Shown here piece after piece: positions 1-5,919 of a DNA stretch of 5,995 nt; the first letter of the stretch is position 1, and each line of letters starts with the position of its first letter. The stretch comes from an uncultured Clostridia bacterium (GTDB lineage Bacteria; Bacillota; Clostridia; Oscillospirales; Ruminococcaceae): assembly GCA_946056455.1 (NCBI GenBank), contig CAMGJS010000068.1, positions 1-5,995 of the forward strand, read 5' to 3'. A program made the translations under genes and the position numbers. The notes under the pieces are model-generated. The model searched no databases, was not told the DNA's origin, and was given only the letters and a program-made list of their open reading frames with translations.

Positions 1-2
1 TT

Positions 3-770
3 AACGACAAAATAGCCGAAAAAGCCATAGCAAGATTACAAGCCGTAGCAAATATGCCCGTTTACTCGGACGGAAGAATAAACGCTGTCGACGAGGTTAT
101 AAAATCGGGCGAAATCGACAAGGCGGTGCTTCTGCCCGTTGCCACAAAACCCACTCAGCAGAAAATCATTAACGACTGGGCGGCGGAGGTCAAAGAAAAC
201 TACCCCGACATTATCCCCTTCGGGAGCGTTCACCCCGACGCAGACGATGTTTTTGAAGAGCTTGAAAGAGTAAAGTCCCTGGGACTTCACGGAGTGAAAT
301 TTCACCCCGATTATCAGGACTTTTTTATCGACGAAGAAAGGCTCTTCCCGATATATGAAAAATGCGCCGAGCTTTCATTGCCCGTCATTTTCCACGCAGG
401 GTGGGACCCTTTATCCCCCGATTTAATCCACGCTGTTCCCAAAGCGTCGGCAACGGTGCATAAAAAAGTCCCCGAGATGACGATGATTTTAGCCCACCTC
501 GGCGGATACAGATTATGGGACGAGGTCGAAGAATATCTTGTGGGACTTGACAATCTTTATCTTGACACCGCCGTTATCGCAGGGGCAATATCCCCTGTTC
601 AGTTTGAAAGAATATGCAGAAATCACGGAACGGACAAAATTCTTTTTGCAAGCGATTTTCCTTGGCACAAAGCCTCTATGGAAAAGGAGCTTATCGAAAG
701 CACATCGCTTTCAGACGAAGAAAAGAAGAATATCCTCGGCGAAAATGCAAGAAAGCTTCTTAAAATTTAA
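3..770 (+). CDS. Amidohydrolase family metal-dependent hydrolase, 5' end cut by window edge
   Basis: The frame is open from the left edge (255 residues visible) and ends at TAA 768-770. An internal ATG at 54 is probably not the start, because the preceding codons (NDKIAEKAIARLQ) read as family sequence just after the usual N-terminal HxH metal motif. I infer that only about ten residues, including that motif, are missing. What remains fits a PF04909 TIM-barrel hydrolase: VKFHP at about nt 294-308, a histidine in FHAGWD at 393-395, AHLGG with its histidine at 495-497, and the late aspartate in FASDFPW at 654-656. These residues would bind the catalytic metal. Family members act on small carboxylated or cyclic substrates in the cytoplasm, by hydrolysis or decarboxylation, and the substrate here cannot be read. 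No terminator separates it from rnpB, whose promoter begins six bases after the stop, so its transcript probably runs on to the terminator after rnpB. Confidence 0.9.
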   Translation, partial: NDKIAEKAIARLQAVANMPVYSDGRINAVDEVIKSGEIDKAVLLPVATKPTQQKIINDWAAEVKENYPDIIPFGSVHPDADDVFEELERVKSLGLHGVKFHPDYQDFFIDEERLFPIYEKCAELSLPVIFHAGWDPLSPDLIHAVPKASATVHKKVPEMTMILAHLGGYRLWDEVEEYLVGLDNLYLDTAVIAGAISPVQFERICRNHGTDKILFASDFPWHKASMEKELIESTSLSDEEKKNILGENARKLLKI

Positions 771-775
771 TATAC

Positions 776-804
776 TTGCAATTTTTTTCACGATAAGATA
801 TAAT
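776..804 (+). promoter_or_regulatory. Promoter of rnpB, housekeeping sigma type
   Basis: A -35 box TTGCAA (776-781) and a perfect -10 box TATAAT (799-804) are separated by exactly 17 bases. The predicted start, 7-9 bases after the -10, falls at about 811-813, where helix P1 of the RNase P RNA begins. Confidence 0.88.
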
Positions 805-812
805 TGTTTTTG

Positions 813-1150
813 TGAGTAAGCTATGCGGTAGAGTGACGAAAGTCATTAGGAAAGTCCGAGCATCACAGAGCAGGATAACAGCTAACGGCTGCCGAGGGCG
901 ACCTCAGGGCAAGTGCAACAGAAAGATACCGCCCGATTTTTCGGGTAAGGATGGAAAGGCGAGGTAAGAGCTCACCGGGGTGCGTGAGAGCGCATTGCCA
1001 TGTAAACCCTATCCGATGCAACGCCGGTTGGTATAATGCGTCATAACGTCTGCTCGGCGGGCGCATTACAAAGGCGGCTTGAGCCTTGTGGCGACACAAG
1101 GACCAGATAGATTACCGCACACGACAGAACTCGGCTTATCGGCTTGCTCA
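813..1150 (+). ncRNA. rnpB: RNase P RNA, bacterial class A
   Basis: This is the catalytic RNA that removes 5' leaders from precursor tRNAs, working with the RnpA protein. P1 pairs 813-822 with 1141-1150, ten base pairs including two G-U. The conserved core P4 pairs 852-860 with 1130-1137 and keeps the universal bulged U at 855. Compared with the E. coli helix from memory, one G-C pair is replaced by A-U on both strands, so pairing is preserved. P8 (CAGC 879-882 with GCTG 888-891) carries the usual UAAC loop, and P9 (894-897 with 902-905) has a GCGA tetraloop. The conserved blocks GTGCAACAGAAAGATACCGCC, GGTAAGAGCTCACCG and ACAGAACTCGGCTTATC are all present. P15 (1034-1040 with 1062-1068) indicates class A rather than the Bacillus class B. 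The loop at P15 appears to have CGU where GGU is expected (see findings). About 338 nt, compact but complete. Confidence 0.97.
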
Positions 1151-1154
1151 TACC

Positions 1155-1197
1155 AAAAAATAACGCTTGTACTTTTTAAGGTACAAGCGTTTTTGTT
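1155..1197. terminator. Bidirectional intrinsic terminator between rnpB and the small membrane protein gene
   Basis: A perfect 10-bp stem (1163-1172 with 1181-1190) with an 8-base loop is followed by TTTTTGTTTT on the plus strand and preceded by AAAAAA (1155-1160), which reads as a T run on the minus strand. It can therefore end rnpB from the left and the convergent minus-strand gene from the right. Confidence 0.9.
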
Positions 1198-1557
1198 TTA
1201 GTTTTTATCAATAAGGGGGATTTTCTTTCCGTTATAGTGCATAACGGCTATTACTATTGCGATTACGGAATTTATTGCGGCAAAGGCAAGTGCCACGGTG
1301 TTAAGAGCAATTCCCGACTTTGATTTTCTTCTCGTTTTTCCTCCCGCTGAAAGAGCCATACCCGTTGCCGAAAGAGCGTATGTCACCAAGGGGAAAAGAG
1401 GAGCAAAGATAAGTCCCAGAACTCCGAGGACAAGCCCCGACCTTGATTTTTGTCTCGGTTCTTCTTTTTTGACTTTTGCAACGACCTTTTCTATCAAATC
1501 CTCAATAAAATCCTTAACGGTATGTATTGTATTAAGAACTGCGATAAACTTTTTCAT
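1198..1557 (-). CDS. Small two-helix membrane protein, DUF4190-like
   Basis: This 119-residue protein has no family assignment that I can make firmly. Residues 1-35 are polar and charged with the look of an amphipathic helix (KDFIEDLIEKVVAKVKK). Two hydrophobic segments follow at about 41-70 and 82-107, joined by a basic loop (GGKTRRKSKSG). Each segment is introduced by the same motif, KSRSG then KSKSG, and glycine-rich lines such as GLVLGVLGLIF resemble the DUF4190 pattern of small Gram-positive membrane proteins. Both ends are probably cytoplasmic by the positive-inside rule. The start ATG at 1555-1557 has an AGGAG-type site within 1563-1570. The gene has its own promoter at 1591-1619 and stands alone, facing rnpB, with which it shares a terminator. 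Its function is unknown. It could be an envelope-associated accessory protein, but nothing nearby supports a specific role. Confidence 0.8.
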   Translation of the reverse strand: MKKFIAVLNTIHTVKDFIEDLIEKVVAKVKKEEPRQKSRSGLVLGVLGLIFAPLFPLVTYALSATGMALSAGGKTRRKSKSGIALNTVALAFAAINSVIAIVIAVMHYNGKKIPLIDKN

Positions 1558-1590
1558 AAAAACTCTCCTTTAAAAATAGGCTATATAAAT

Positions 1591-1619
1591 ATTTTATCCC
1601 AAAAAATCCGTCAAGTCAA
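1591..1619 (-). promoter_or_regulatory. Promoter of the small membrane protein gene
   Basis: On the minus strand, TTGACT (1614-1619) and TAAAAT (1591-1596) are separated by exactly 17 bases. The predicted start near 1584 leaves a leader of about 27 nt containing the AGGAG site. Confidence 0.75.
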
Positions 1620-1631
1620 CAATTATTTTAT

Positions 1632-1660
1632 ACATTTTTTCTCCTCTTAAAGCATAGATT
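1632..1660 (+). promoter_or_regulatory. Possible mother-cell (sigma-E-like) promoter of the cortex-lytic operon
   Basis: CATAGATT (1653-1660) fits the CATAnAnT form of sigma-E -10 boxes. The sequence ACATTTT (1632-1638) lies 14 bases upstream, where a relaxed ATATT-like -35 would sit. No good housekeeping promoter is visible before this operon, and spore-cortex enzymes of this class are expected to be made in the mother cell. The match is imperfect, so this is tentative. Confidence 0.35.
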
Positions 1661-1687
1661 TTAGTATGCAATTAAAGCTATGCGACA

Positions 1688-1706
1688 AGAGAGGTGCGTA
1701 TATTTG
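1688..1706 (+). promoter_or_regulatory. Ribosome binding site that selects a TTG start
   Basis: AGAGAGGTG (1688-1696) places its GAGG nine bases before TTG at 1704-1706. The upstream in-frame ATG at 1680 has no purine-rich site before it, so TTG is the better start. Confidence 0.65.
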
Positions 1707-2285
1707 GCAAACAACAATCAAAAAAACGAGCTTACCAAAAAATATATGGACGAGATTATGCGTCTTTACAGAGAGCGTACTCCCGAAACCACGCAGACCG
1801 CCGAGGAAAAAAGGAACATCGAGGCGAACAAGAACGCCTTGCCCGAAGAAAGCCTTTGCAAATCGGGCGGTGACTGCGGTATCTTGCAGGTCGAGGTAAC
1901 AACGGCTAACGGAGATTTCCCCATAGAGGGTGCGCATATTACCGTCTATGACGAAAGCGGAGAGAATGTTCTGCGCTTTATGCTGTCGGATATAAACGGG
2001 ATAAGTCCTGAATCTGCGTTGTCCGCTCCGCCGAGAAGCATTTCACAATCGCCCGAGGAAAGTAAGGAGAAAAAGCCGTATTCAGTATATCGCATAAGAG
2101 TAACGGCAGATGGGTTCTATCCCGTTGTCAACGAAAGAGTGGCTATCTTTTCGGGGATAAAATCCATTCAGCCCGTCAATATGATACCTATTGCGGAATT
2201 TTCGGATAATCCCGATAAAGAGATGATTTTCAAGGGAGCAGAGCCCTCCGACCTTGAAGGAAAGGGTGAAAAATATGAAAGGTGA
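1704..2285 (+). CDS. SleC-type prodomain protein (carboxypeptidase-regulatory-like beta-sandwich), stand-alone
   Basis: 193 residues from the TTG start. Residues 1-58 are charged and polar, with two cysteines (C52, C58) and no signal peptide. Residues 59-164 look like a carboxypeptidase-regulatory-like beta-sandwich: GILQVEV, then PIEGAHITVYD, a SDINGIS turn, LSAPPRS, YSVYRIRVTADGFYPVV, and QPVNMIPI at the end. From memory, this series matches the N-terminal pro-region of clostridial SleC, the germination-specific cortex-lytic enzyme. Residues 165-193 are an acidic, lysine-rich tail like a pro-region linker. The next gene starts 11 nt before this stop, in another frame, so the two are probably translationally coupled. 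I infer a partner, chaperone or inhibitor of the downstream SpoIID-like enzyme, or a spore-layer anchor. No catalytic residues are visible. The domain family is fairly clear, but the role in trans is a guess. Confidence 0.8.
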   Translation: MANNNQKNELTKKYMDEIMRLYRERTPETTQTAEEKRNIEANKNALPEESLCKSGGDCGILQVEVTTANGDFPIEGAHITVYDESGENVLRFMLSDINGISPESALSAPPRSISQSPEESKEKKPYSVYRIRVTADGFYPVVNERVAIFSGIKSIQPVNMIPIAEFSDNPDKEMIFKGAEPSDLEGKGEKYER

Positions 2286-3669
2286 GCCCTTTATCCCCGA
2301 AACGATAACGGTGCACCTGGGGAAGCCCGATGAGGACGCACCGAATGTCACGCTGTCGTTCCCCGATTACATAAAGAATGTTGCGTCAAGCGAAATTTAT
2401 CCTACCTGGCCCGAAAGTGCCATAAGAGCCAACATCTACGCAATAGTTTCCTACGCTCTCAACAGAATTTACACAGAATACTACCGCAGTAAAGGCTACC
2501 CCTTTGACATCACAAGCACGACCGCCTACGATATGGCTTTTGTGGAGGGGCGCGATATATTTCAGCCCATAAGCAGAATAGTTGACGAGCTTTTCAACTC
2601 CTATGTGGTAAGAGATAATAACATCGAGCCTTTATTCACCGCCTTTTGCGACGGCAGGCAGGCGACCTGCAACGGACTTACTCAGTGGGGAACTGTAGAA
2701 CTTGCAAATCAGGGACTTGTTCCCTATGAAATACTGCAAAGATTTTACGGCAACGACATTAACATTATAAGAAACGCTCCCGTTCAGACAAATACGCCGT
2801 CATTCCCCGGAATTCCGCTTTCTTTGGGGTATACAAGCAACGCCGTAAAGACAATTCAGACGCAACTTAACCGAATTTCACGCAACTACCCCGGTATCCC
2901 CAAAATTGCAAATGTTGACGCTATATACGGCGTTGACACCGAGGCGGCTGTAAAGAAGTTTCAGGAGGTTTTCGGAATGGAGCCTACGGGAATTGTCGAC
3001 GAGGCGACCTGGTACCGGATTTCATATATCTACACAAGCGTAAAACGGCTTGCCGAGCTTACCTCCGAGGGAGTTTCAATGTCCGATATTCAGAAGCAGT
3101 ACAGCGGAGAGATAAAAAAAGGCGATACTGGCATAGGCGTTTCAACGATACAATACTACCTTGCCGTCATAGGAGCGTACTATGAAAGAGTTCCCCCCGT
3201 TGACATTACGGGCAATTTCGGACAGATGACCGAAAATTCCGTCAAAGCCTTTCAGCAGGTTTTCGGTCTGCCCCAGACGGGAATTGTGGATGAAAGAACC
3301 TGGAACGATATTTACAGAGCATACCAGGGTATTGCCGAGAGCGTTCCCACCCCCTCACCCGAGGCGGGAGTTGCACTCTATCCCAACACACTTTTATCAG
3401 AGGGTATGACCAGCGAATATGTAAGGCTTTTACAGCAGTATCTTTCATATATCAGCAAGACATATCCTTCTATCCCCGATGTCAACCCCACGGGCTACTT
3501 CGGACCTCTCACAAAAAATTCCGTAATAGCCTTTCAGAAAGAGTTCGGCATAGAGCCGTCGGGAGTGGTAGGTCCGCCCACCTGGAACGAGATAACCAGC
3601 GTCTACTCCGACCTGAGATTTGGCTTTGACAAAAGACCGCAACAGTTCCCCGGCTATACAATATCATAA
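2275..3669 (+). CDS. sleC: SleC-like spore-cortex-lytic enzyme: SpoIID/LytB domain plus three peptidoglycan-binding repeats
   Basis: 464 residues from ATG 2275, with an AAGGG site eight bases upstream; the TTG at 2254 and GTG at 2266 are in frame but worse placed. Residues 30-165 match the SpoIID/LytB lytic transglycosylase fold. KNVASSEIYPTWPESAIRAN contains E40, aligned with the catalytic glutamate of SpoIID, and it is followed by the tyrosine-rich helix and NGLTQWGTVELANQG near 133-147. Cysteines C125 and C132 lie where clostridial SpoIID enzymes bind zinc, though the match is not exact. Three PG_binding_1 repeats follow at about 185-254, 280-350 and 373-444, each ending in a TGIVDE..TW-like motif (SGVVGPPTW in the third). 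SleC cleaves cortex peptidoglycan during germination. The usual N-terminal pro-region is absent and is encoded by the overlapping upstream gene. No signal peptide is visible, as expected if the protein is made in the mother cell. A vegetative wall hydrolase is possible but less likely. Confidence 0.85.
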   Translation: MKGEPFIPETITVHLGKPDEDAPNVTLSFPDYIKNVASSEIYPTWPESAIRANIYAIVSYALNRIYTEYYRSKGYPFDITSTTAYDMAFVEGRDIFQPISRIVDELFNSYVVRDNNIEPLFTAFCDGRQATCNGLTQWGTVELANQGLVPYEILQRFYGNDINIIRNAPVQTNTPSFPGIPLSLGYTSNAVKTIQTQLNRISRNYPGIPKIANVDAIYGVDTEAAVKKFQEVFGMEPTGIVDEATWYRISYIYTSVKRLAELTSEGVSMSDIQKQYSGEIKKGDTGIGVSTIQYYLAVIGAYYERVPPVDITGNFGQMTENSVKAFQQVFGLPQTGIVDERTWNDIYRAYQGIAESVPTPSPEAGVALYPNTLLSEGMTSEYVRLLQQYLSYISKTYPSIPDVNPTGYFGPLTKNSVIAFQKEFGIEPSGVVGPPTWNEITSVYSDLRFGFDKRPQQFPGYTIS

Positions 3670-3670
3670 A

Positions 3671-3686
3671 AGGAGCGATGAATTTG
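3671..3686 (+). promoter_or_regulatory. Ribosome binding site favouring a TTG start over a nearby ATG
   Basis: AGGAG (3671-3675) lies only two bases before ATG 3678 but eight bases before the in-frame TTG 3684. The spacing argues for TTG, giving a protein that begins MAYTEKDKRE, much as the operon's first gene uses TTG followed by GCA/GCT (Met-Ala). Confidence 0.6.
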
Positions 3687-4193
3687 GCTTATACAGAAAA
3701 GGATAAGCGTGAGCATATAAGGGAGTTACAGCATTATCTTCGCTACCTTGCTTTTCATAACGAGGTGCCTATGGTGATACCCGACGGCATTTACGGCAAG
3801 GAAACAAAAAGTGCCGTTATGGACTTTCAGAAACAGCACGGTATTCTCCCCACAGGCGACACCGACAACGAGACCTGGGACAAAATAGTTTATGAATATA
3901 ACCTCATATCGCCGTATTATAAGCCCCCCGATAGAACGGCACCTTTTACCGACAGCTTTGCCGTAATAAAACACGGCGACAACGGAGATACCGTATTCAT
4001 CATTCAGATAATGCTTGACACCGTTTCAAAAAACGCAAATTCTGTTCCGAGGATAAACATCGACGGCTTTTACGGCGACCAAACAGAAAATGCGATAAAA
4101 AAATATCAGTCGCTCTCGGGGCTTTCGCCCACGGGAGAAACCGATATAAAGACCTGGAATATGCTCTCAAAAAGCTATAATTCACTAAGATAG
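3684..4193 (+). CDS. Peptidoglycan-binding protein made of two PG_binding_1 repeats
   Basis: 169 residues from TTG 3684 (171 if ATG 3678 is used). Essentially the whole protein is two PG_binding_1 repeats, at about 10-72 and 97-165, joined by a proline-rich linker (SPYYKPPDRTAPF). Each shows the family pattern: a helix starting REL or FIIQ, then DGIYGKET or DGFYGDQT, an AVMDFQKQHG or AIKKYQSLSG helix, and a PTGDTDNETW or PTGETDIKTW end. No catalytic domain, signal peptide or membrane segment is present. The gene begins 14 bases after the SleC-like enzyme and its repeats resemble those of that enzyme, so I infer a binding partner or targeting factor for the same substrate, probably spore-cortex peptidoglycan. 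It could also be a spore-coat structural protein. Its stop codon directly abuts that of rlmH, which comes from the other strand, leaving no room for a terminator. Confidence 0.88.
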   Translation: MAYTEKDKREHIRELQHYLRYLAFHNEVPMVIPDGIYGKETKSAVMDFQKQHGILPTGDTDNETWDKIVYEYNLISPYYKPPDRTAPFTDSFAVIKHGDNGDTVFIIQIMLDTVSKNANSVPRINIDGFYGDQTENAIKKYQSLSGLSPTGETDIKTWNMLSKSYNSLR

Positions 4194-4676
4194 CTATTTA
4201 TGATACTTTCCGCCCGATGAAATCTGAAAAGCGCGGTAAATCTGCTCTAAAAGCATTACCCTTGCCAGCTGGTGTGGAAAGGTCAGCTTTGACAGTGAAA
4301 GACGCATATCGCATCTTTCCTTGACTTTTTCGGAAAGTCCGAAAGAGCTTCCGATAAAGATATTCATTGTGCCGTATCCGTTAAGAGAGATACTTTCGAT
4401 TTTTTGCGAAAGCTCCTCCGAAGAAAGCTGTCTGCCCTCTATGCACATTGCAATGTTGAACGCTTTTTTTGAAAAGAAACCCTCCATAGCAAAAGCCTCA
4501 TCGTCAAGCGCCTTTTTTATCACAGCGTCCGACGGATTATCGGGCAGTCGGCTTTCTGAAAGCTCAGTAATATTCATTTTGCAGAACACTTTCAAGCGTT
4601 TTTCATACTCGGCTGAGGCGTCACGCAGATATTGCTCCTTTAATTTTCCCACCGTCACAATGTTTACTGTCAGCAT
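4194..4676 (-). CDS. rlmH: 23S rRNA (pseudouridine-1915-N3)-methyltransferase RlmH
   Basis: 160 residues, the normal family length. This SPOUT-class enzyme uses S-adenosylmethionine to methylate N3 of the pseudouridine at E. coli position 1915 in helix 69 of 23S rRNA, in assembled 70S ribosomes. The knot that binds the cofactor is visible near FIGSSFGL (107-114) and in LSLSKLTFPHQLARVMLLEQ (126-145), and the invariant C-terminal YHK closes the protein. The second glycine of the usual FIGG motif is serine here (S110), a mild change. CIEGRQLSSEE (79-88) is typical of the family. ATG 4674-4676 has a GGAG site seven bases upstream. The nearest upstream minus-strand gene, the lipoprotein, is 164 bases away, and a large inverted repeat lies just before the ribosome binding site. 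Confidence 0.95.
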   Translation of the reverse strand: MLTVNIVTVGKLKEQYLRDASAEYEKRLKVFCKMNITELSESRLPDNPSDAVIKKALDDEAFAMEGFFSKKAFNIAMCIEGRQLSSEELSQKIESISLNGYGTMNIFIGSSFGLSEKVKERCDMRLSLSKLTFPHQLARVMLLEQIYRAFQISSGGKYHK

Positions 4677-4696
4677 AACTTCTCTCCATTCAAATC

Positions 4697-4734
4697 AACA
4701 GCGTTTACTGCCTTTTGTGACAGTAAGCGCTGTT
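4697..4734. repeat. 14-bp inverted repeat before rlmH
   Basis: The arms 4697-4710 and 4721-4734 pair over 14 positions with one G-U, around a 10-base loop. Neither flank has the immediate T run of an intrinsic terminator. On the minus-strand transcript, the hairpin would sit just ahead of the rlmH ribosome binding site. It may be a leader structure or an operator. Confidence 0.7.
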
Positions 4735-4817
4735 TATCATTTACTTTAAGTATATTTTTTTAATAATTTACATTTTGTATTCAGCCAAAGGAGGTATGTT
4801 ATATACTTATAGTAATT

Positions 4818-4851
4818 ATTATATTATATTTTACTGTATGTTAAACAGCAC
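4818..4851 (-). promoter_or_regulatory. Possible promoter of rlmH
   Basis: Two overlapping perfect -10 boxes TATAAT are present on the minus strand (4823-4828 and 4818-4823). No good -35 box is visible at the right distance; TTTAAC at 4840-4845 is the best, 16 bases from the second box. Transcription from here would give a leader of about 135 nt that includes the inverted repeat. Confidence 0.3.
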
Positions 4852-5857
4852 CTCTCGCAAGGTTAAGTCCTGCGTCTTCAAGAGTTTTCGCTCCGTTTAG
4901 TCTTGGAGTTCCATTTTCGTTCTTTGAGATAGAGTATTCAACTGTCTTTGCCTTAGCAAAACCTACTGCGTCGGCATAGTAAGTGAGAACGCACTTATCG
5001 TCTGTTCTCTCGACAATATCATAATAGAGCCATACACCTCCACGAGGAACACGCTCATAGGGTTCAAAGCCTTCCCACTTTGTAAGGCTTTCCCACGAAG
5101 TAACTTCATAGCCTAAGTTATCCCTGACAGCGTTTGTCAAATCGTCCATTGAGGCTATCTCATCGTGGTTGGTATAAGCAAATTCTTTTAAGCTGTTATA
5201 ATTTATTCCCCCGTCGGCAAAAAGGCTGTCCACATTGTCAAAGTCATTTCCGCCAAGGAAAATTATATAGTTTTCGCAAAGTCTTGCAATAGCGTCGCCC
5301 TCTGTTGTTGTTGCGGGAACAGCGTCATCGGGATAAATTTCCCCTACCAAAGATACCGCACCCTCGGTATAAACTCTGTAAAGGTGTTCGCCTTGTCTGA
5401 GGGTTGCATTTCCGCCCTCTGTAACATTCACGTTGACAAGAATGTAGTACGCATTGTATGTCTGTCCGAGAGCTGTTGTTTTCTGCTCCTTGAATGTTCC
5501 CTCAATGCTGTATCCGCCGAGCTTTGTGGACGGAAGCCACGAGTTGACAGCGTTTTCGTCAGAATTGATTATTTCAGCAATTCTCTGAGCGTCCCCCGAC
5601 TGTATCGAATCGAAAAGCTCTTTTGTTGCATTAAGAGTAGCCTCAATTACTCCGCTTTCGGAAATATCGGCAGGCACTCTGTCGTTAAAAACAGTGTCCG
5701 CAACGGTTGTTTCGCTCGGTGCCGTTGTGTCTGCGGGAGCAGAAGTTCCGCTCTGCTGTTCTGTCCCTACGGGAGCCTGCGGTGTGGTTGGTGTGCAGGC
5801 GGTAAGCATAAGCGTTGCAAGCAAAACAGGTAAGTATTTTGTCATTTTATTTTTCAT
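4841..5857 (-). CDS. Uncharacterised secreted lipoprotein
   Basis: 338 residues. The N-terminus is a lipoprotein signal: basic start (MKNKMTKY), hydrophobic core, and lipobox LTAC with the lipidated cysteine at residue 21. A low-complexity Thr/Pro/Ser/Ala linker follows (about 22-55), as in surface lipoproteins. The rest, about 60-338, is soluble, with two regions that could each be an alpha+beta NTF2-like or DUF4878-like fold: 70-175 (starts ATLNATKELFDSIQSGDAQRI) and 185-320 (starts TEGDAIARLCENYIIFLGGN). This is inferred from their helix-then-strands look and I recognise no catalytic motif. ATG 5855-5857 has AGGAGG seven bases upstream, so it is preferred to the later ATG at codon 5. A promoter lies at 5891-5919. 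It probably sits on the outer face of the cell membrane. No terminator is visible after its stop at 4841. Confidence 0.85.
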   Translation of the reverse strand: MKNKMTKYLPVLLATLMLTACTPTTPQAPVGTEQQSGTSAPADTTAPSETTVADTVFNDRVPADISESGVIEATLNATKELFDSIQSGDAQRIAEIINSDENAVNSWLPSTKLGGYSIEGTFKEQKTTALGQTYNAYYILVNVNVTEGGNATLRQGEHLYRVYTEGAVSLVGEIYPDDAVPATTTEGDAIARLCENYIIFLGGNDFDNVDSLFADGGINYNSLKEFAYTNHDEIASMDDLTNAVRDNLGYEVTSWESLTKWEGFEPYERVPRGGVWLYYDIVERTDDKCVLTYYADAVGFAKAKTVEYSISKNENGTPRLNGAKTLEDAGLNLARGAV

Positions 5858-5890
5858 ATTTCTTCCTCCTGAGCCCTTTGGCTTGAACTC

Positions 5891-5919
5891 ATTTTACTAC
5901 AAAAAAAGTTACAAATCAA
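5891..5919 (-). promoter_or_regulatory. Promoter of the lipoprotein gene
   Basis: On the minus strand, TTGATT (5914-5919) and TAAAAT (5891-5896) are 17 bases apart. The predicted start near 5884 gives a short leader of about 27 nt with the AGGAGG site. Confidence 0.72.

Noticed and set aside
863..1099. Minus-strand frame of 78 codons inside rnpB
   Set aside because: It is antisense to a well-conserved structured RNA and shows no protein-like features.
1594..1635. Minus-strand 13-codon frame (MYKIIVDLTDFLG) with an AGAGGAG site
   Set aside because: The promoter of the small membrane protein lies inside it, so it would need a separate upstream promoter, which I do not see. It is too short to support as a leader peptide.
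1298..1650. Plus-strand frames opposite the small membrane protein
   Set aside because: They overlap a gene with a promoter, ribosome site and terminator on the minus strand and look like reversed coding sequence.
4173..4195. Weak hairpin at the convergent stops as a bidirectional terminator
   Set aside because: Only six pairs, mostly A-T, an 11-base loop and no proper T run.
4321..4749. Plus-strand frame opposite rlmH
   Set aside because: Shadow of rlmH; no ribosome site and no recognisable protein pattern.
4787..4900. Strong AAAGGAGG (4787-4794) before a plus-strand 34-codon frame from ATG 4796
   Set aside because: The ATG is only one base after the site, the frame is A/T-rich and then runs antisense over the lipoprotein 3' end, and no promoter is evident. 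Probably chance.
5384..5833. Plus-strand cysteine-rich frame opposite the lipoprotein
   Set aside because: Its composition is what results from reading the lipoprotein gene backwards; there is no ribosome site or promoter.
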